A stretch of 64,000 nt of DNA from JBMHDN01 sp049889355 (GTDB taxonomy: Bacteria; Pseudomonadota; Alphaproteobacteria; Puniceispirillales; Puniceispirillaceae): contig JBMHDN010000046.1 in the NCBI GenBank assembly GCA_049889355.1, forward strand, positions 1 to 64,000. The letters are read 5' to 3'. Shown here piece after piece: positions 1 to 8,085 of the stretch; within the stretch, counting starts at the first letter, position 1, and the number at the start of each line of letters is the position of its first letter. Below the pieces are notes generated by a model. It saw only the letters and a list, made by a program, of their open reading frames with translations, had not been told where the DNA came from and did no database searches. The position numbers and the translations under genes are program-made.

Positions 1-681
1 CCTAAAAACACTGGGCCTGAAATTCTGGTGGCTGGCTCGCTGAAAATCGATATCCGCCCACCTACACCAGATGATGGTTTTGTTGCGGCCTTGAAACAGG
101 CAGCAGATGGCCGGCCGGTGATTTTGGCTGCCTCAACACATGATGGTGAAGAGCTGTTATGTCTGGAGGCGATGGCAGCATTAGAGCATGCGGATTTTTT
201 CATGGTTTTTGCCCCTCGCCATCCGGTACGCGGCGATGCGGTGATCGCGCTCTTAGAGCAAGGGACGCGCCGGTTTAGTGCAGGTGTCTTGCCGCAAAAA
301 GGAGATAGCGCTTATCTGGTTGATGCGCTGGGTCAGATGGACAGCTTGTTCGCCGCTGCAGATTTGGTCTTGATGGGGGGCAGCTTTGCGCCGCTTGGCG
401 GCCATAATCCGCTGGAACCTGCGGCGGCTGGTGTGCCTGTTTTATGCGGCCCGCATCTGTTTAAAAATCAGGCTGATTATGACGCGCTTATCGCAGCTGG
501 CCAGTGTCGCAAGCTGGATAAAACAGATCGTGAAACGCTGACAGAGGCGATTGAACATGCGCTGAGTGATAGTGATTTTGCCCAGACAGCACATGAACAA
601 GGGCCAGCCTATCTGGCAGAGGCTTGCCTGCGCCCGCAGAAAGCGGCAGACTATATTTTCGCGCGCATGAACAAAAATTGA
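1..681 (+). CDS. waaA: 3-deoxy-D-manno-octulosonic acid transferase, C-terminal part
   Basis: The reading frame is open from base 1, so this is the 3' part (226 residues) of a gene that begins upstream of the window. KDO transferase adds KDO to lipid IVA at the inner membrane during lipid A-core assembly. The visible part is the C-terminal GT-B domain: AGSLKID near the start corresponds to the family's G-N-x-K-F/Y-D motif, and GGSFAPLGGHNPLEP followed by GVPVLCGPH is the characteristic sugar-nucleotide binding segment. lpxK follows after 38 bases and an acyltransferase after that, a coherent lipid A cluster. The number of KDO residues added cannot be judged from this fragment. Confidence 0.93.
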   Translation, partial: PKNTGPEILVAGSLKIDIRPPTPDDGFVAALKQAADGRPVILAASTHDGEELLCLEAMAALEHADFFMVFAPRHPVRGDAVIALLEQGTRRFSAGVLPQKGDSAYLVDALGQMDSLFAAADLVLMGGSFAPLGGHNPLEPAAAGVPVLCGPHLFKNQADYDALIAAGQCRKLDKTDRETLTEAIEHALSDSDFAQTAHEQGPAYLAEACLRPQKAADYIFARMNKN

Positions 682-719
682 GCAGGCCGCATAAATTTTA
701 CCAGCAGGCACATATTACC

Positions 720-1742
720 ATGCAACTCAAAACACCTGATTTCTGGTCGCATCGCGGGTTTTTCGCCTTGCTGCTATGGCCGCTGAGCCTGATTTGGCGG
801 CTTGGTCATAGCTTGCGCTGGTATCGGGCCAGCCAATATCAAGCCAGCCTGCCGGTGATATGTGTTGGCAATTTGAGCATCGGCGGGACAGGCAAAACGC
901 CCACCGTATTGAGGCTGGCCGGCCTGTTGACAGAGATGGGGTATCAGCCTGTGATTCTCTCGCGTGGATATGGCGGGGCTGAAAAGGGGCCCATTTTGGT
1001 GAATCCTGAACAGCATAGTGCAGCTGATATCGGGGATGAGCCTTTGATGATGGCGGCCAGCTTGCCTGTGGTGGTCAGCAGACGCCGCGATATCGGCGCA
1101 CGCTATATCGAACATCACAAATTAGGCACTATCATCTTGATGGATGATGGGCTGCAAAATCCAGATTTGTTTCAAGATATTGTGCTGGGTGTGTTTGATG
1201 GTGAGGTGGGTATTGGCAATAACCTTATATTGCCAGCTGGCCCGATGCGCGAGCCGTTTAAACAAGGTGTTAAAAAGCTGGATATCGCGCTGGTTAACGG
1301 TACAGATGAAAAAGGCTTGATGGCTAAATTAGGCGCGGCAGGGTCATCAGATTTGCTCTGTATCTCAGCGGTGCTGAACCCCAGCCCGGATATGACAGCT
1401 GAGCCAGATACATCCTATATCGCCTTTGCTGGTATTGGCCGGCCGAGCCGGTTTTTCAAAAGCCTGCAACATGCCGGCTTTGAGCTGGTGCAATCTATCT
1501 CATTTGCTGATCACCATCCTTATGCCAATACAGATTTGATTCGCTTGCAAGAAGCGGCCAATCAGTCTGGGGCGCAGCTTATTACCACGATGAAAGATTG
1601 GGTGCGCTTACCCCCTGAATGGCGTGCTGAGATCAAAAGCTTTGTGGTGTCTATGGATTTTGGTGATGAGGAAGCCAAATTGCGTGACCAGCTCAACAGG
1701 CAGTTGGAAAAAGCTATGCAGAGATGCACGAAAACCGCATAA
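720..1742 (+). CDS. lpxK: Tetraacyldisaccharide 4'-kinase
   Basis: LpxK phosphorylates the 4' position of the lipid A disaccharide at the cytoplasmic face of the inner membrane. The protein is about 340 residues, normal for the family. A hydrophobic N-terminal segment (FFALLLWPLSLIW) acts as membrane anchor, followed by the LpxK P-loop GNLSIGGTGKTP and then LSRGYGG and the DDGLQNP motif (Walker B-like). I chose the ATG at 720 because the protein then begins MQLKTPDFW, typical for LpxK; the frame is open further upstream, but that would overlap waaA and add unrelated sequence. Co-transcription with waaA and the acyltransferase at 1815 is likely. Confidence 0.94.
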   Translation: MQLKTPDFWSHRGFFALLLWPLSLIWRLGHSLRWYRASQYQASLPVICVGNLSIGGTGKTPTVLRLAGLLTEMGYQPVILSRGYGGAEKGPILVNPEQHSAADIGDEPLMMAASLPVVVSRRRDIGARYIEHHKLGTIILMDDGLQNPDLFQDIVLGVFDGEVGIGNNLILPAGPMREPFKQGVKKLDIALVNGTDEKGLMAKLGAAGSSDLLCISAVLNPSPDMTAEPDTSYIAFAGIGRPSRFFKSLQHAGFELVQSISFADHHPYANTDLIRLQEAANQSGAQLITTMKDWVRLPPEWRAEIKSFVVSMDFGDEEAKLRDQLNRQLEKAMQRCTKTA

Positions 1743-1814
1743 TGCAACCAGATTTCATCATCTATTTATAACGCTTTTCAGCCCATTTTTTGAATCTTCA
1801 GGAGGTTTAACCCC

Positions 1815-2711
1815 GTGTCTTATCATTCCAAAAGCTGGCCGATGCGCCAGTTTTTCAGATTTGTGATCTGGCCGGTCGAAGCCTGTTTGATGGTGCTGAT
1901 TTTGCTGCCACTCAGGCTGATGCCTGCTGCACTGGCTGGCGCGACCACAGGTGGTATTCTGGCCTTTATCGGGCCGAAAACGAAATGGCACACACGTGCG
2001 CGCCAACATCTCAATCTTGCCCTGCCTGATCTGACCCCTGCAGAAACAGCGGAAATCTTGCATCAAATGTGGTGGAATCTGGGCCGGAATCTAGGTGAAT
2101 ATCAGCATATTGATCGGTTTATGGAAAAAGGGTGGGTCACGATAAAAGGCAGAGAAAACCTCGATGCCGCCAAGTCAGGCGGTTTTGTAGTGGGCGCGCA
2201 TCTGGGCAATTGGGAGATTATCCCCTACCCGCCGACACTCAATGATCAACAAATCGGGGTTGTCTATCGCCCGATGAATAATCCCTATGCCAGCCTGATT
2301 TTCAAATTGCGTGGCCGCAATCCGCGTATTCAGACCTATGAAAAAGGGCGCCCGGCGGCACTTGGTATGCTGAAAACCATCCAGCAAAAAAATATCATGG
2401 TGCTGCTGACAGACCAGCAATTACGTGAAGGGGTAGAAGCACCCTTTTTTGGTAAAATTGTTGCCACCCCGGCCGCGCATATCAAAATCGCCCAAAAATA
2501 TCAGGTCCCGATTATTCCAACCCGCATCAGGCGGCTCGGTCCAGCACGCATCGAAGTGCATTTCCAAGCGCCTGTCTATGTGCCAAAAGACGCGCCTGAT
2601 CATGTGATCACCGATTATGCACGCCAATTTAATCAGATTTTTGAAGATTGGATTAAAGATGATCCCAGCCAATGGCTCTGGCCACATCGGCGTTGGGGAA
2701 AGGATATTTAA
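1815..2711 (+). CDS. lpxL: LpxL/HtrB-family lipid A acyltransferase
   Basis: A 298-residue member of the lysophospholipid acyltransferase superfamily, HtrB/LpxL/LpxM branch, which transfers a secondary acyl chain onto KDO-lipid A. The catalytic H-x4-E motif is visible in GAHLGNWEI, followed by VYRPMNNP and LTDQQ, all characteristic. An N-terminal hydrophobic segment (residues about 15-45) anchors it in the inner membrane. The start is the GTG at 1815: a strong AGGAGG at 1800-1805 lies 9 bases upstream, whereas the ATG at 1842 has none. It is the third gene of the waaA-lpxK cluster. Whether it adds laurate, myristate or another chain cannot be read from sequence. Confidence 0.85.
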   Translation: MSYHSKSWPMRQFFRFVIWPVEACLMVLILLPLRLMPAALAGATTGGILAFIGPKTKWHTRARQHLNLALPDLTPAETAEILHQMWWNLGRNLGEYQHIDRFMEKGWVTIKGRENLDAAKSGGFVVGAHLGNWEIIPYPPTLNDQQIGVVYRPMNNPYASLIFKLRGRNPRIQTYEKGRPAALGMLKTIQQKNIMVLLTDQQLREGVEAPFFGKIVATPAAHIKIAQKYQVPIIPTRIRRLGPARIEVHFQAPVYVPKDAPDHVITDYARQFNQIFEDWIKDDPSQWLWPHRRWGKDI

Positions 2712-2725
2712 AGCAGGCTAATAAC

Positions 2726-4207
2726 TTAGAATAATTGGCCCTGATTATTCTTATTTGCGGTGTTTTCAGCTTTTTTTTGAGGCGCTGTTTTTTGTGCTTT
2801 GCGCGGCGGGTTTTGCGTTATTGTATCACCTGGTGCACCTGGTTTTTCAAGGCGTGCCTGTCTGGTGTCATCTGCAAAGCGAAGCGATATCAGCCCCTCT
2901 TCTGGTGCTTCGCTGGCCCGTTTAATTGGCTGACCAGAAGCATCTGCGACCAGCACAAAGCCGCGCTCTAACACACGTTCATAAGAATTGGCCTTTAACA
3001 GGCGGCTTTGCGTGTTCAGCTGATCGCGGGCGCGGGCATAGATGCTGTCCATCTGGGCATGCATCGCTGCATCCAGGCGGGTCAGCCTATCTGTCACACC
3101 GGCCATATGCTGGGTCGGGGCTGGCAGGCGTTCTGTCAAACGTGCAAGAGCCAGCTGGGCTGTTGAAAAATGCCGCTCAATGCCTGCTTGCAAGCTGACC
3201 AGGGCGACATCCAGCTGCTGGGCGCGTCTGTTTAACTGCTCTGCAGGGTGCAAGAGGCCGCGTGATAAGGCAGACAGATAATCTGCCAGCCCGTCTCTTT
3301 TGCGGGTGACGGCCCTGTCTAAGCGCAAGCCAAATTCAGCAACGCGGTGGCTCAGTTCTGAAGCGACAGGTGTCGCCAATTCGGCAGCAGCGGTTGGTGT
3401 TGGGGCGCGTAAATCGGCCGCGAAATCGATTAAGGTGGTGTCTGTTTCATGCCCGACAGCCGAGATCACCGGTATCTCAGATCGCGCAACCGCCCGTACC
3501 ACCGCCTCATCATGAAAACACCAGAGATCTTCGAGTGAGCCGCCGCCACGCGCCACAATCAGCAGATCTGGCCGCCCCAGCGGTCCGTCTGGTGCCAGCG
3601 CATTAAACCCATCAATCGCGGCTGTGATTTTTGGGATGGCGGCCTCGCCTTGCACCGGCACACCCCAAAGCTGAACATGCACGCCAAAACGCTCTCTGAG
3701 CCGATGAAGCATATCTCGGATAACCGCCCCTGTCGGGCTGGTGATGATGCCAATTTTCCTTGGCATGGTCGGGATTGGCTTTTTGCGGGCTGGATCAAAC
3801 AGCCCTTCTGCGGTGAGCCGCCTTTTGCGCTCTTCCAGCTGTTTTAACAACGCCCCTTCACCGGCCACTTCCAGAGACTGGACCACCAGCTGATAGCGCG
3901 ACTGGCCAGCAAAGGTGGTGAGTTTGCCAGTACAAATCACATCCAGCCCGTCTTCAGGGCGCACAGACAGGCTGTTTAACACCCCTTTCCAGGCGACAGC
4001 TGATAAATTGGATTGCGCATCTTTCAGCGTGAAATAGCAATGGCCAGAAGCCGGAATGCTGGGGCGTGAGATTTCGCCGCGCACCCGCACATGCTCAAAC
4101 TGGCCTTCAATAGTCCGCTTGATCGCACCAGAGAGCTCTCCAACCGTGAAATAAGGCTGGTTATGGGTGCGCTCATTGCCCGCATCTTGTGAAACATCAT
4201 TGTCCAT
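2726..4207 (-). CDS. xseA: Exodeoxyribonuclease VII large subunit
   Basis: Catalytic subunit of exonuclease VII, which degrades single-stranded DNA to oligonucleotides. The 493 residues show the N-terminal OB-fold (about 17-110: TVGELSGAIK, then SGHCYFTLKD), the catalytic domain with KIGIITSPTGAVIRD and LLIVARGGGSLEDLW, and the HETDTTLIDFAADLRAPTPT segment, then a long coiled-coil-like helical region. The last ~30 residues are a Lys/Ala/Asn-rich tail with no known role. It converges on the acyltransferase gene (15 bases apart) and diverges from purD. The small subunit gene xseB is not in the window. Confidence 0.95.
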   Translation of the reverse strand: MDNDVSQDAGNERTHNQPYFTVGELSGAIKRTIEGQFEHVRVRGEISRPSIPASGHCYFTLKDAQSNLSAVAWKGVLNSLSVRPEDGLDVICTGKLTTFAGQSRYQLVVQSLEVAGEGALLKQLEERKRRLTAEGLFDPARKKPIPTMPRKIGIITSPTGAVIRDMLHRLRERFGVHVQLWGVPVQGEAAIPKITAAIDGFNALAPDGPLGRPDLLIVARGGGSLEDLWCFHDEAVVRAVARSEIPVISAVGHETDTTLIDFAADLRAPTPTAAAELATPVASELSHRVAEFGLRLDRAVTRKRDGLADYLSALSRGLLHPAEQLNRRAQQLDVALVSLQAGIERHFSTAQLALARLTERLPAPTQHMAGVTDRLTRLDAAMHAQMDSIYARARDQLNTQSRLLKANSYERVLERGFVLVADASGQPIKRASEAPEEGLISLRFADDTRQARLEKPGAPGDTITQNPPRKAQKTAPQKKAENTANKNNQGQLF

Positions 4208-4275
4208 AGCCCCTGTTTATGGCACAGATAGGGCGTGAAAAACAGAGGGCAGATCAGCAGGCATGCTGGTTTTAT

Positions 4276-4290
4276 CCTGAAAATTTCAGG
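4276..4290. promoter_or_regulatory. Perfect inverted repeat between xseA and purD
   Basis: CCTGAAAATTTCAGG is a perfect 7-bp inverted repeat around one central base in the 113-bp gap between the divergent genes xseA and purD. It sits 30 bases before the purD start, so it could be an operator or part of a leader hairpin. No regulator is known to me for this sequence; function is inference only. Confidence 0.25.
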
Positions 4291-4320
4291 TGATTATTTT
4301 AACAGCGGGACATAAGCAAT

Positions 4321-5580
4321 ATGCATATTCTGATTGTAGGGAGTGGCGGGCGTGAACATGCCCTGGCGGTTGCAAGTGCTGCCTCACCGCAATGTACCAA
4401 CTTATCTATCGCCCCGGGCAATGCTGGTATGGCAGAGCTTGGCACGCTGATTGATATCAAAGCAGAAGATATAGAAGGGCTGGTCGGCTTTGCACAAGAG
4501 AACAAGGTTGATTTGGTGATTATCGGCCCAGAGGTTCCGCTGGTGATGGGGCTGGCTGACCAATTGGCCAAGGCTGGTATTGCTGTTTTTGGCCCGTCTG
4601 CGGCAGCAGCTCAGCTGGAAGGCTCGAAAAGCTTTGCCCGTGATTTTTGTAGCCGCCATCATATCCCGCAACCTGCCTTTGCCAGTTTTAAAAATGCGGC
4701 TGATGCCAAAGCATTTGTGGCGGAATTGGGCGGGGCCTGCGTCATCAAGGCAGATGGGCTGGCCGCAGGTAAAGGCGTTGTCGTCTGCGATAATGAAGCT
4801 GACGCAGCTGTGGCCATTGATGAAGCACTGGCCGGGGCCTTTGGGGCAGCTGGCGAGGTGGTGCTGGTTGAAGAGCGCATCTATGGCCCTGAGATTTCTG
4901 CCTTTGCTTTGCTGGATGGCGCGAAAACCATCTGGCTGGCCTCAGCACGTGATCACAAACGTGCCTTTGATGGTGATGAAGGACCCAATACAGGTGGTAT
5001 GGGCGCGATTAGCCCCTCGCCTGATGAAACAGATGCTTTGCGTGCTGAGATCATGGAAAAGGTCATTCAGCCGGTTGCCGCTGGCATGGCTGCAGAAAAT
5101 ATGCCCTATCGCGGTATCCTCTATGCCGGCTTGATGCTGACCGATACAGGCCCGCAGGTGATCGAATTTAACTGTCGGTTTGGGGACCCAGAAGCAGAAG
5201 TGATCTTGCCAAGGCTGAATTCAGATTTCATTGATGTGATCACTGGCAAAATTTCAGCAGATGAGATGGATTATAATCCGAAAACAGCTGTGACCATCGT
5301 GTTGGCAAGCAAAGGCTATCCAGGGGCCTATGACAAAGGCACAGTCATTGAAAATGGTCTGGCGGGTCTGGCAGCACTGGCACAAGAGACAGGCAGTGCG
5401 ATTTTCCATGCTGGTACCGCCCTTGGCTCAGACGGTCAGCTGCAGGCTGTGGGTGGGCGCGTATTGGCTGTGACCGCACTTGGCGATGATGGCAAGGCAG
5501 CACGCCAATCTGCCTATCAGGTGATTGACCAGATCAATTGGCCTAATGGTTTTTGCCGCCGCGATATTGCCAAAATCTGA
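4321..5580 (+). CDS. purD: Phosphoribosylamine-glycine ligase (GAR synthetase)
   Basis: Second step of de novo purine synthesis: ATP-dependent joining of glycine to phosphoribosylamine, in the cytoplasm. The 419-residue length is typical. N-terminal pre-ATP-grasp domain begins MHILIVGSGGREHALA; GPSAAAAQLEGSKSFAR, IKADGLAAGKGVVVC and the ATP-grasp metal site EFNCRFGDPEAE are all present, with GPNTGGMGAISPSP in between. The start ATG at 4321 gives the canonical N-terminus. It is divergent from xseA and convergent with tadA, so probably monocistronic. Confidence 0.97.
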   Translation: MHILIVGSGGREHALAVASAASPQCTNLSIAPGNAGMAELGTLIDIKAEDIEGLVGFAQENKVDLVIIGPEVPLVMGLADQLAKAGIAVFGPSAAAAQLEGSKSFARDFCSRHHIPQPAFASFKNAADAKAFVAELGGACVIKADGLAAGKGVVVCDNEADAAVAIDEALAGAFGAAGEVVLVEERIYGPEISAFALLDGAKTIWLASARDHKRAFDGDEGPNTGGMGAISPSPDETDALRAEIMEKVIQPVAAGMAAENMPYRGILYAGLMLTDTGPQVIEFNCRFGDPEAEVILPRLNSDFIDVITGKISADEMDYNPKTAVTIVLASKGYPGAYDKGTVIENGLAGLAALAQETGSAIFHAGTALGSDGQLQAVGGRVLAVTALGDDGKAARQSAYQVIDQINWPNGFCRRDIAKI

Positions 5581-5593
5581 GTGCAGGTCAGCG

Positions 5594-6049
5594 CTAGCCA
5601 CGCCGAGCCTTGAAAAAGCAGCGTAATAAATCAGCGGCCTCTTTTTCCTGAATCCCGCCATAAATCTCAGGGCGGTGATGAAGCGTGGGCTGGTTAAATA
5701 GGCAAGGGCCATGTTCTACCGCCCCGCCTTTGGGGTCAGGGGCTGCGAAATAGAGCCGGCGGATACGCGCATGGGCCAGCGCACCAGCGCACATCGCACA
5801 AGGCTCAAGCGTAACCCAGATATCACAATTGCCCAGATGTTTGCTGCCCAGCACATCCATCGCTGACTGCACCGCCAGCAATTCCGCATGGGCGGTGGCC
5901 TTGCCTGTTGTTTCAACCAGATTATGGGCACGGGACAGGATTTGGCCTGCCTCATCTGTGATCACCGCACCAACAGGCACCTCACCTTTTTCAAAGGCCA
6001 GTCGAGCCTCAGCTAATGCCACTGTCATCGGGTCTATCGCCTCTGCCAC
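5594..6049 (-). CDS. tadA: tRNA-specific adenosine deaminase
   Basis: TadA deaminates A34 to inosine in the tRNA-Arg(ACG) anticodon. The 151-residue protein carries the zinc deaminase signature: HAE with the catalytic glutamate in TAHAELLAV and PCxxC in LEPCAMCAGAL; ARIRRLYFAAPDPKGGAV is the typical following strand-helix. The C-terminus (ADLLRCFFKARRG) matches the basic tail that contacts tRNA. It converges on purD (13 bases) and diverges from rluB. Confidence 0.94.
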   Translation of the reverse strand: MAEAIDPMTVALAEARLAFEKGEVPVGAVITDEAGQILSRAHNLVETTGKATAHAELLAVQSAMDVLGSKHLGNCDIWVTLEPCAMCAGALAHARIRRLYFAAPDPKGGAVEHGPCLFNQPTLHHRPEIYGGIQEKEAADLLRCFFKARRG

Positions 6050-6143
6050 GCTATCTTTGCTCCTTATACTTCTTCTTCCCAGACCCTAAAACACTGCACA
6101 TCATTGGACAAGTGACGAGCAATGCTATAGACAGGCGGGTATC

Positions 6144-7568
6144 ATGACAGAAGATATTCAGCCGAAATTCACCCGACGCGATAAAGACATGCCTTTACGG
6201 GTTGCCAAACGCATAGCCCGAGCTGGCATTTGTTCACGCCGTGAAGCCGAAACCCTTATTGAACAGGGCGAGGTGAGCGTGAATGGCGAAACATTGACCA
6301 GCCCTGCGGTCAATGTTGTCCCTAGCGATAAAATTATGGTCCGCGGCAAGATGCTGCCGGCTGAAGAATCGATGCGGCTCTGGCGTTATTACAAGCCGCG
6401 CGGGCTGATTGTTTCTAATCAGGATGAAAAAGGCCGGGCAACGATTTTTGATGATCTGCCTGAGGATATGCCACGGGTCATCAGCATCGGGCGGCTGGAT
6501 TATGATTCAGAAGGCTTGCTCTTGCTGACCAATGATGGGGAATTGGCACGTCATCTGGAATTGCCAAGCACAGGCTGGCTCAGAAAATACCGGGTGCGTG
6601 TATTTGGTCAGGTAGACACGCAAAAGCTGGCTGAGCTGGAACATGGCATTACCATTGACGGGGTGCATTATGATCAGCTGCTGGCGCGTCTGGACAAGCA
6701 GATGCCGACCAATGCATGGCTGACCATCGCCATTCGTGAAGGCAAAAACCGCGAAATCCGCCGCGTCATGGAACATATCGGCTATCCGGTCAGCCGCTTG
6801 ATACGGCTGTCTTATGGCCCGTATCAGCTGGGCAAAATGTCCGAACGTGATGTGATTGAAATTAAGCAATCTGTTTTATATGAACAGCTGGGTCTGGATG
6901 CGCCAGAAGAGGATACAACCGCGCCGCGCAAACGTGTCGCTGGTAAATTATCGCTCTATCGCGGTGTCCGCAGCGAGCGCAAGCCGCAGCGCGAGGAAAG
7001 GCCGCGCCGAGATGACCGCGATAGCCGGCCGCGCAGAGATGACCGTGATAACCGGCCACGCAGAGATGATCGCGATAGCCGGCCGCGCAGAGATGACAGA
7101 CGGGGCGGTAATAATCGCAACGCAGGACCAGGCGGACGCTTCGATAACAGGCGTTCCGATGACAGGCGCGATAGCAGCAGAGGTCCGGCAGGTTCCGGGT
7201 CAGGTCAGAAGCGATTTGGCGGCGATAAATCTTATGGCCGGAAAGATGATCGGCCCTATAACCGCTCTGATGACCGCAGAGGCAATCGCGATGATAATCG
7301 GGGTGGCAAGCGTGAGGGCAGCATGTTCGGTGATCGCCGCACGAGCCGTGATGGGGGTAAGGGTTTTTCAGATCGTCCGCGATCTGGCCAAAGACGCCCC
7401 AAAGATTTTTCAGATCGCTCTTCAGGTCGCTCATCAGATCGCACATCAGATCGCTCTTCTGGGCGTGGCTCATCGCGCCCGTCATCCTCTAGACCGGTAA
7501 GAGATCAAAAAGGTGGCCATGCACATCATCGCCGGCCGGGCGCGCGGCACCAAACTCGCCAGTCCTGA
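6144..7568 (+). CDS. rluB: RluB-like pseudouridine synthase with long Arg/Asp/Ser tail
   Basis: An RsuA/RluB/RluE/RluF-family pseudouridine synthase acting on rRNA, probably 23S. Residues about 15-65 form an S4 RNA-binding domain (RVAKRIARAGICSRREAE); the catalytic domain follows, with the active-site aspartate in GRLDYDSEGLLLLTNDG and the family motif REGKNREIRRVMEHIG. Residues about 260-474 are a low-complexity tail: 9-residue RRDDRDSRP units, then Gly/Arg/Ser-rich stretches ending in SSDRTSDRSS-type repeats. Such basic tails occur in alphaproteobacterial homologues and probably bind RNA (inference). Its 3' end overlaps rsmD by 50 bases, indicating co-expression. Confidence 0.9.
   Translation: MTEDIQPKFTRRDKDMPLRVAKRIARAGICSRREAETLIEQGEVSVNGETLTSPAVNVVPSDKIMVRGKMLPAEESMRLWRYYKPRGLIVSNQDEKGRATIFDDLPEDMPRVISIGRLDYDSEGLLLLTNDGELARHLELPSTGWLRKYRVRVFGQVDTQKLAELEHGITIDGVHYDQLLARLDKQMPTNAWLTIAIREGKNREIRRVMEHIGYPVSRLIRLSYGPYQLGKMSERDVIEIKQSVLYEQLGLDAPEEDTTAPRKRVAGKLSLYRGVRSERKPQREERPRRDDRDSRPRRDDRDNRPRRDDRDSRPRRDDRRGGNNRNAGPGGRFDNRRSDDRRDSSRGPAGSGSGQKRFGGDKSYGRKDDRPYNRSDDRRGNRDDNRGGKREGSMFGDRRTSRDGGKGFSDRPRSGQRRPKDFSDRSSGRSSDRTSDRSSGRGSSRPSSSRPVRDQKGGHAHHRRPGARHQTRQS
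7005..7103 (+). repeat. 27-bp tandem repeat in the rluB tail
   Basis: Three full copies (7005-7031, 7032-7058, 7059-7085) and one partial copy of a 27-base unit encode RRDDRD(S/N)RP. Copies differ by a few bases, so expansion is not very recent. In-frame unit length means copy-number change would lengthen or shorten the tail without breaking rluB. Confidence 0.85.
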
Positions 7569-8076
7569 GGGACGTCAGGTCAGACCGACAGGTCAGCGCA
7601 CCAGAGAGGCCCTATTTAACCTCTTGGCAGGGGGGCGTTTTGCCCCTCAGATAGAGGGGGCGCAGGTCATTGATGCCTGCGCGGGCACAGGTGCGCTGGG
7701 CCTTGAAGCGCTCTCGCGCGGTGCAGAAAATGTTGTTTTCATTGAACCTGACAGAGAAGCTTTAAATTGCCTGCGCTGGAATATTACCCGCCTGCGTGCA
7801 GAGGCTGAGAGCCACGTCATCGTCAGCAAAGTTCAGAAGATCACGAGCTGGGCGCATCAGCCTTGTGATATTTTGCTGATAGATGCCCCTTATAACAAAG
7901 GGATTACCGAAGCTGGGATTTCTGCACTGGCTAAGGCAGGTGCCCTTCAAAAAGGGGCCTTAATTGTGGCAGAGACTCATAAAAGTGAGGCACTGGATTT
8001 GCCTGATGATTTTGAGGTCGCCGAGAGGCGGCGTTATGGCATCGCCGCGCTGCATTTGATGAATTGGCGCGGCTAG
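7519..8076 (+). CDS. rsmD: 16S rRNA (guanine-966-N2)-methyltransferase
   Basis: RsmD methylates G966 of 16S rRNA in the small ribosomal subunit. The 185-residue protein starts MHIIAGRARGTKL, as expected for the family; the SAM-binding motif is VIDACAGTGALGLEALSRGA. The usual catalytic (N/D)PPY motif reads DAPYNKG here, an Ala in place of the first Pro. The ATG at 7519 fits the family N-terminus better than the in-frame GTG at 7513. It overlaps the 3' end of rluB by 50 bases and converges on mutL, so it is presumably translated from the rluB transcript. Confidence 0.92.
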   Translation: MHIIAGRARGTKLASPEGRQVRPTGQRTREALFNLLAGGRFAPQIEGAQVIDACAGTGALGLEALSRGAENVVFIEPDREALNCLRWNITRLRAEAESHVIVSKVQKITSWAHQPCDILLIDAPYNKGITEAGISALAKAGALQKGALIVAETHKSEALDLPDDFEVAERRRYGIAALHLMNWRG

Positions 8077-8085
8077 CGCATCTGA

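Noticed and set aside
6862..7485. Long open frames opposite and beside the rluB tail (207 and 214 residues)
   Set aside because: They are by-products of the repetitive Arg/Asp codons of the rluB tail; they have no ribosome-binding site and the predicted proteins are low complexity without any recognisable domain.
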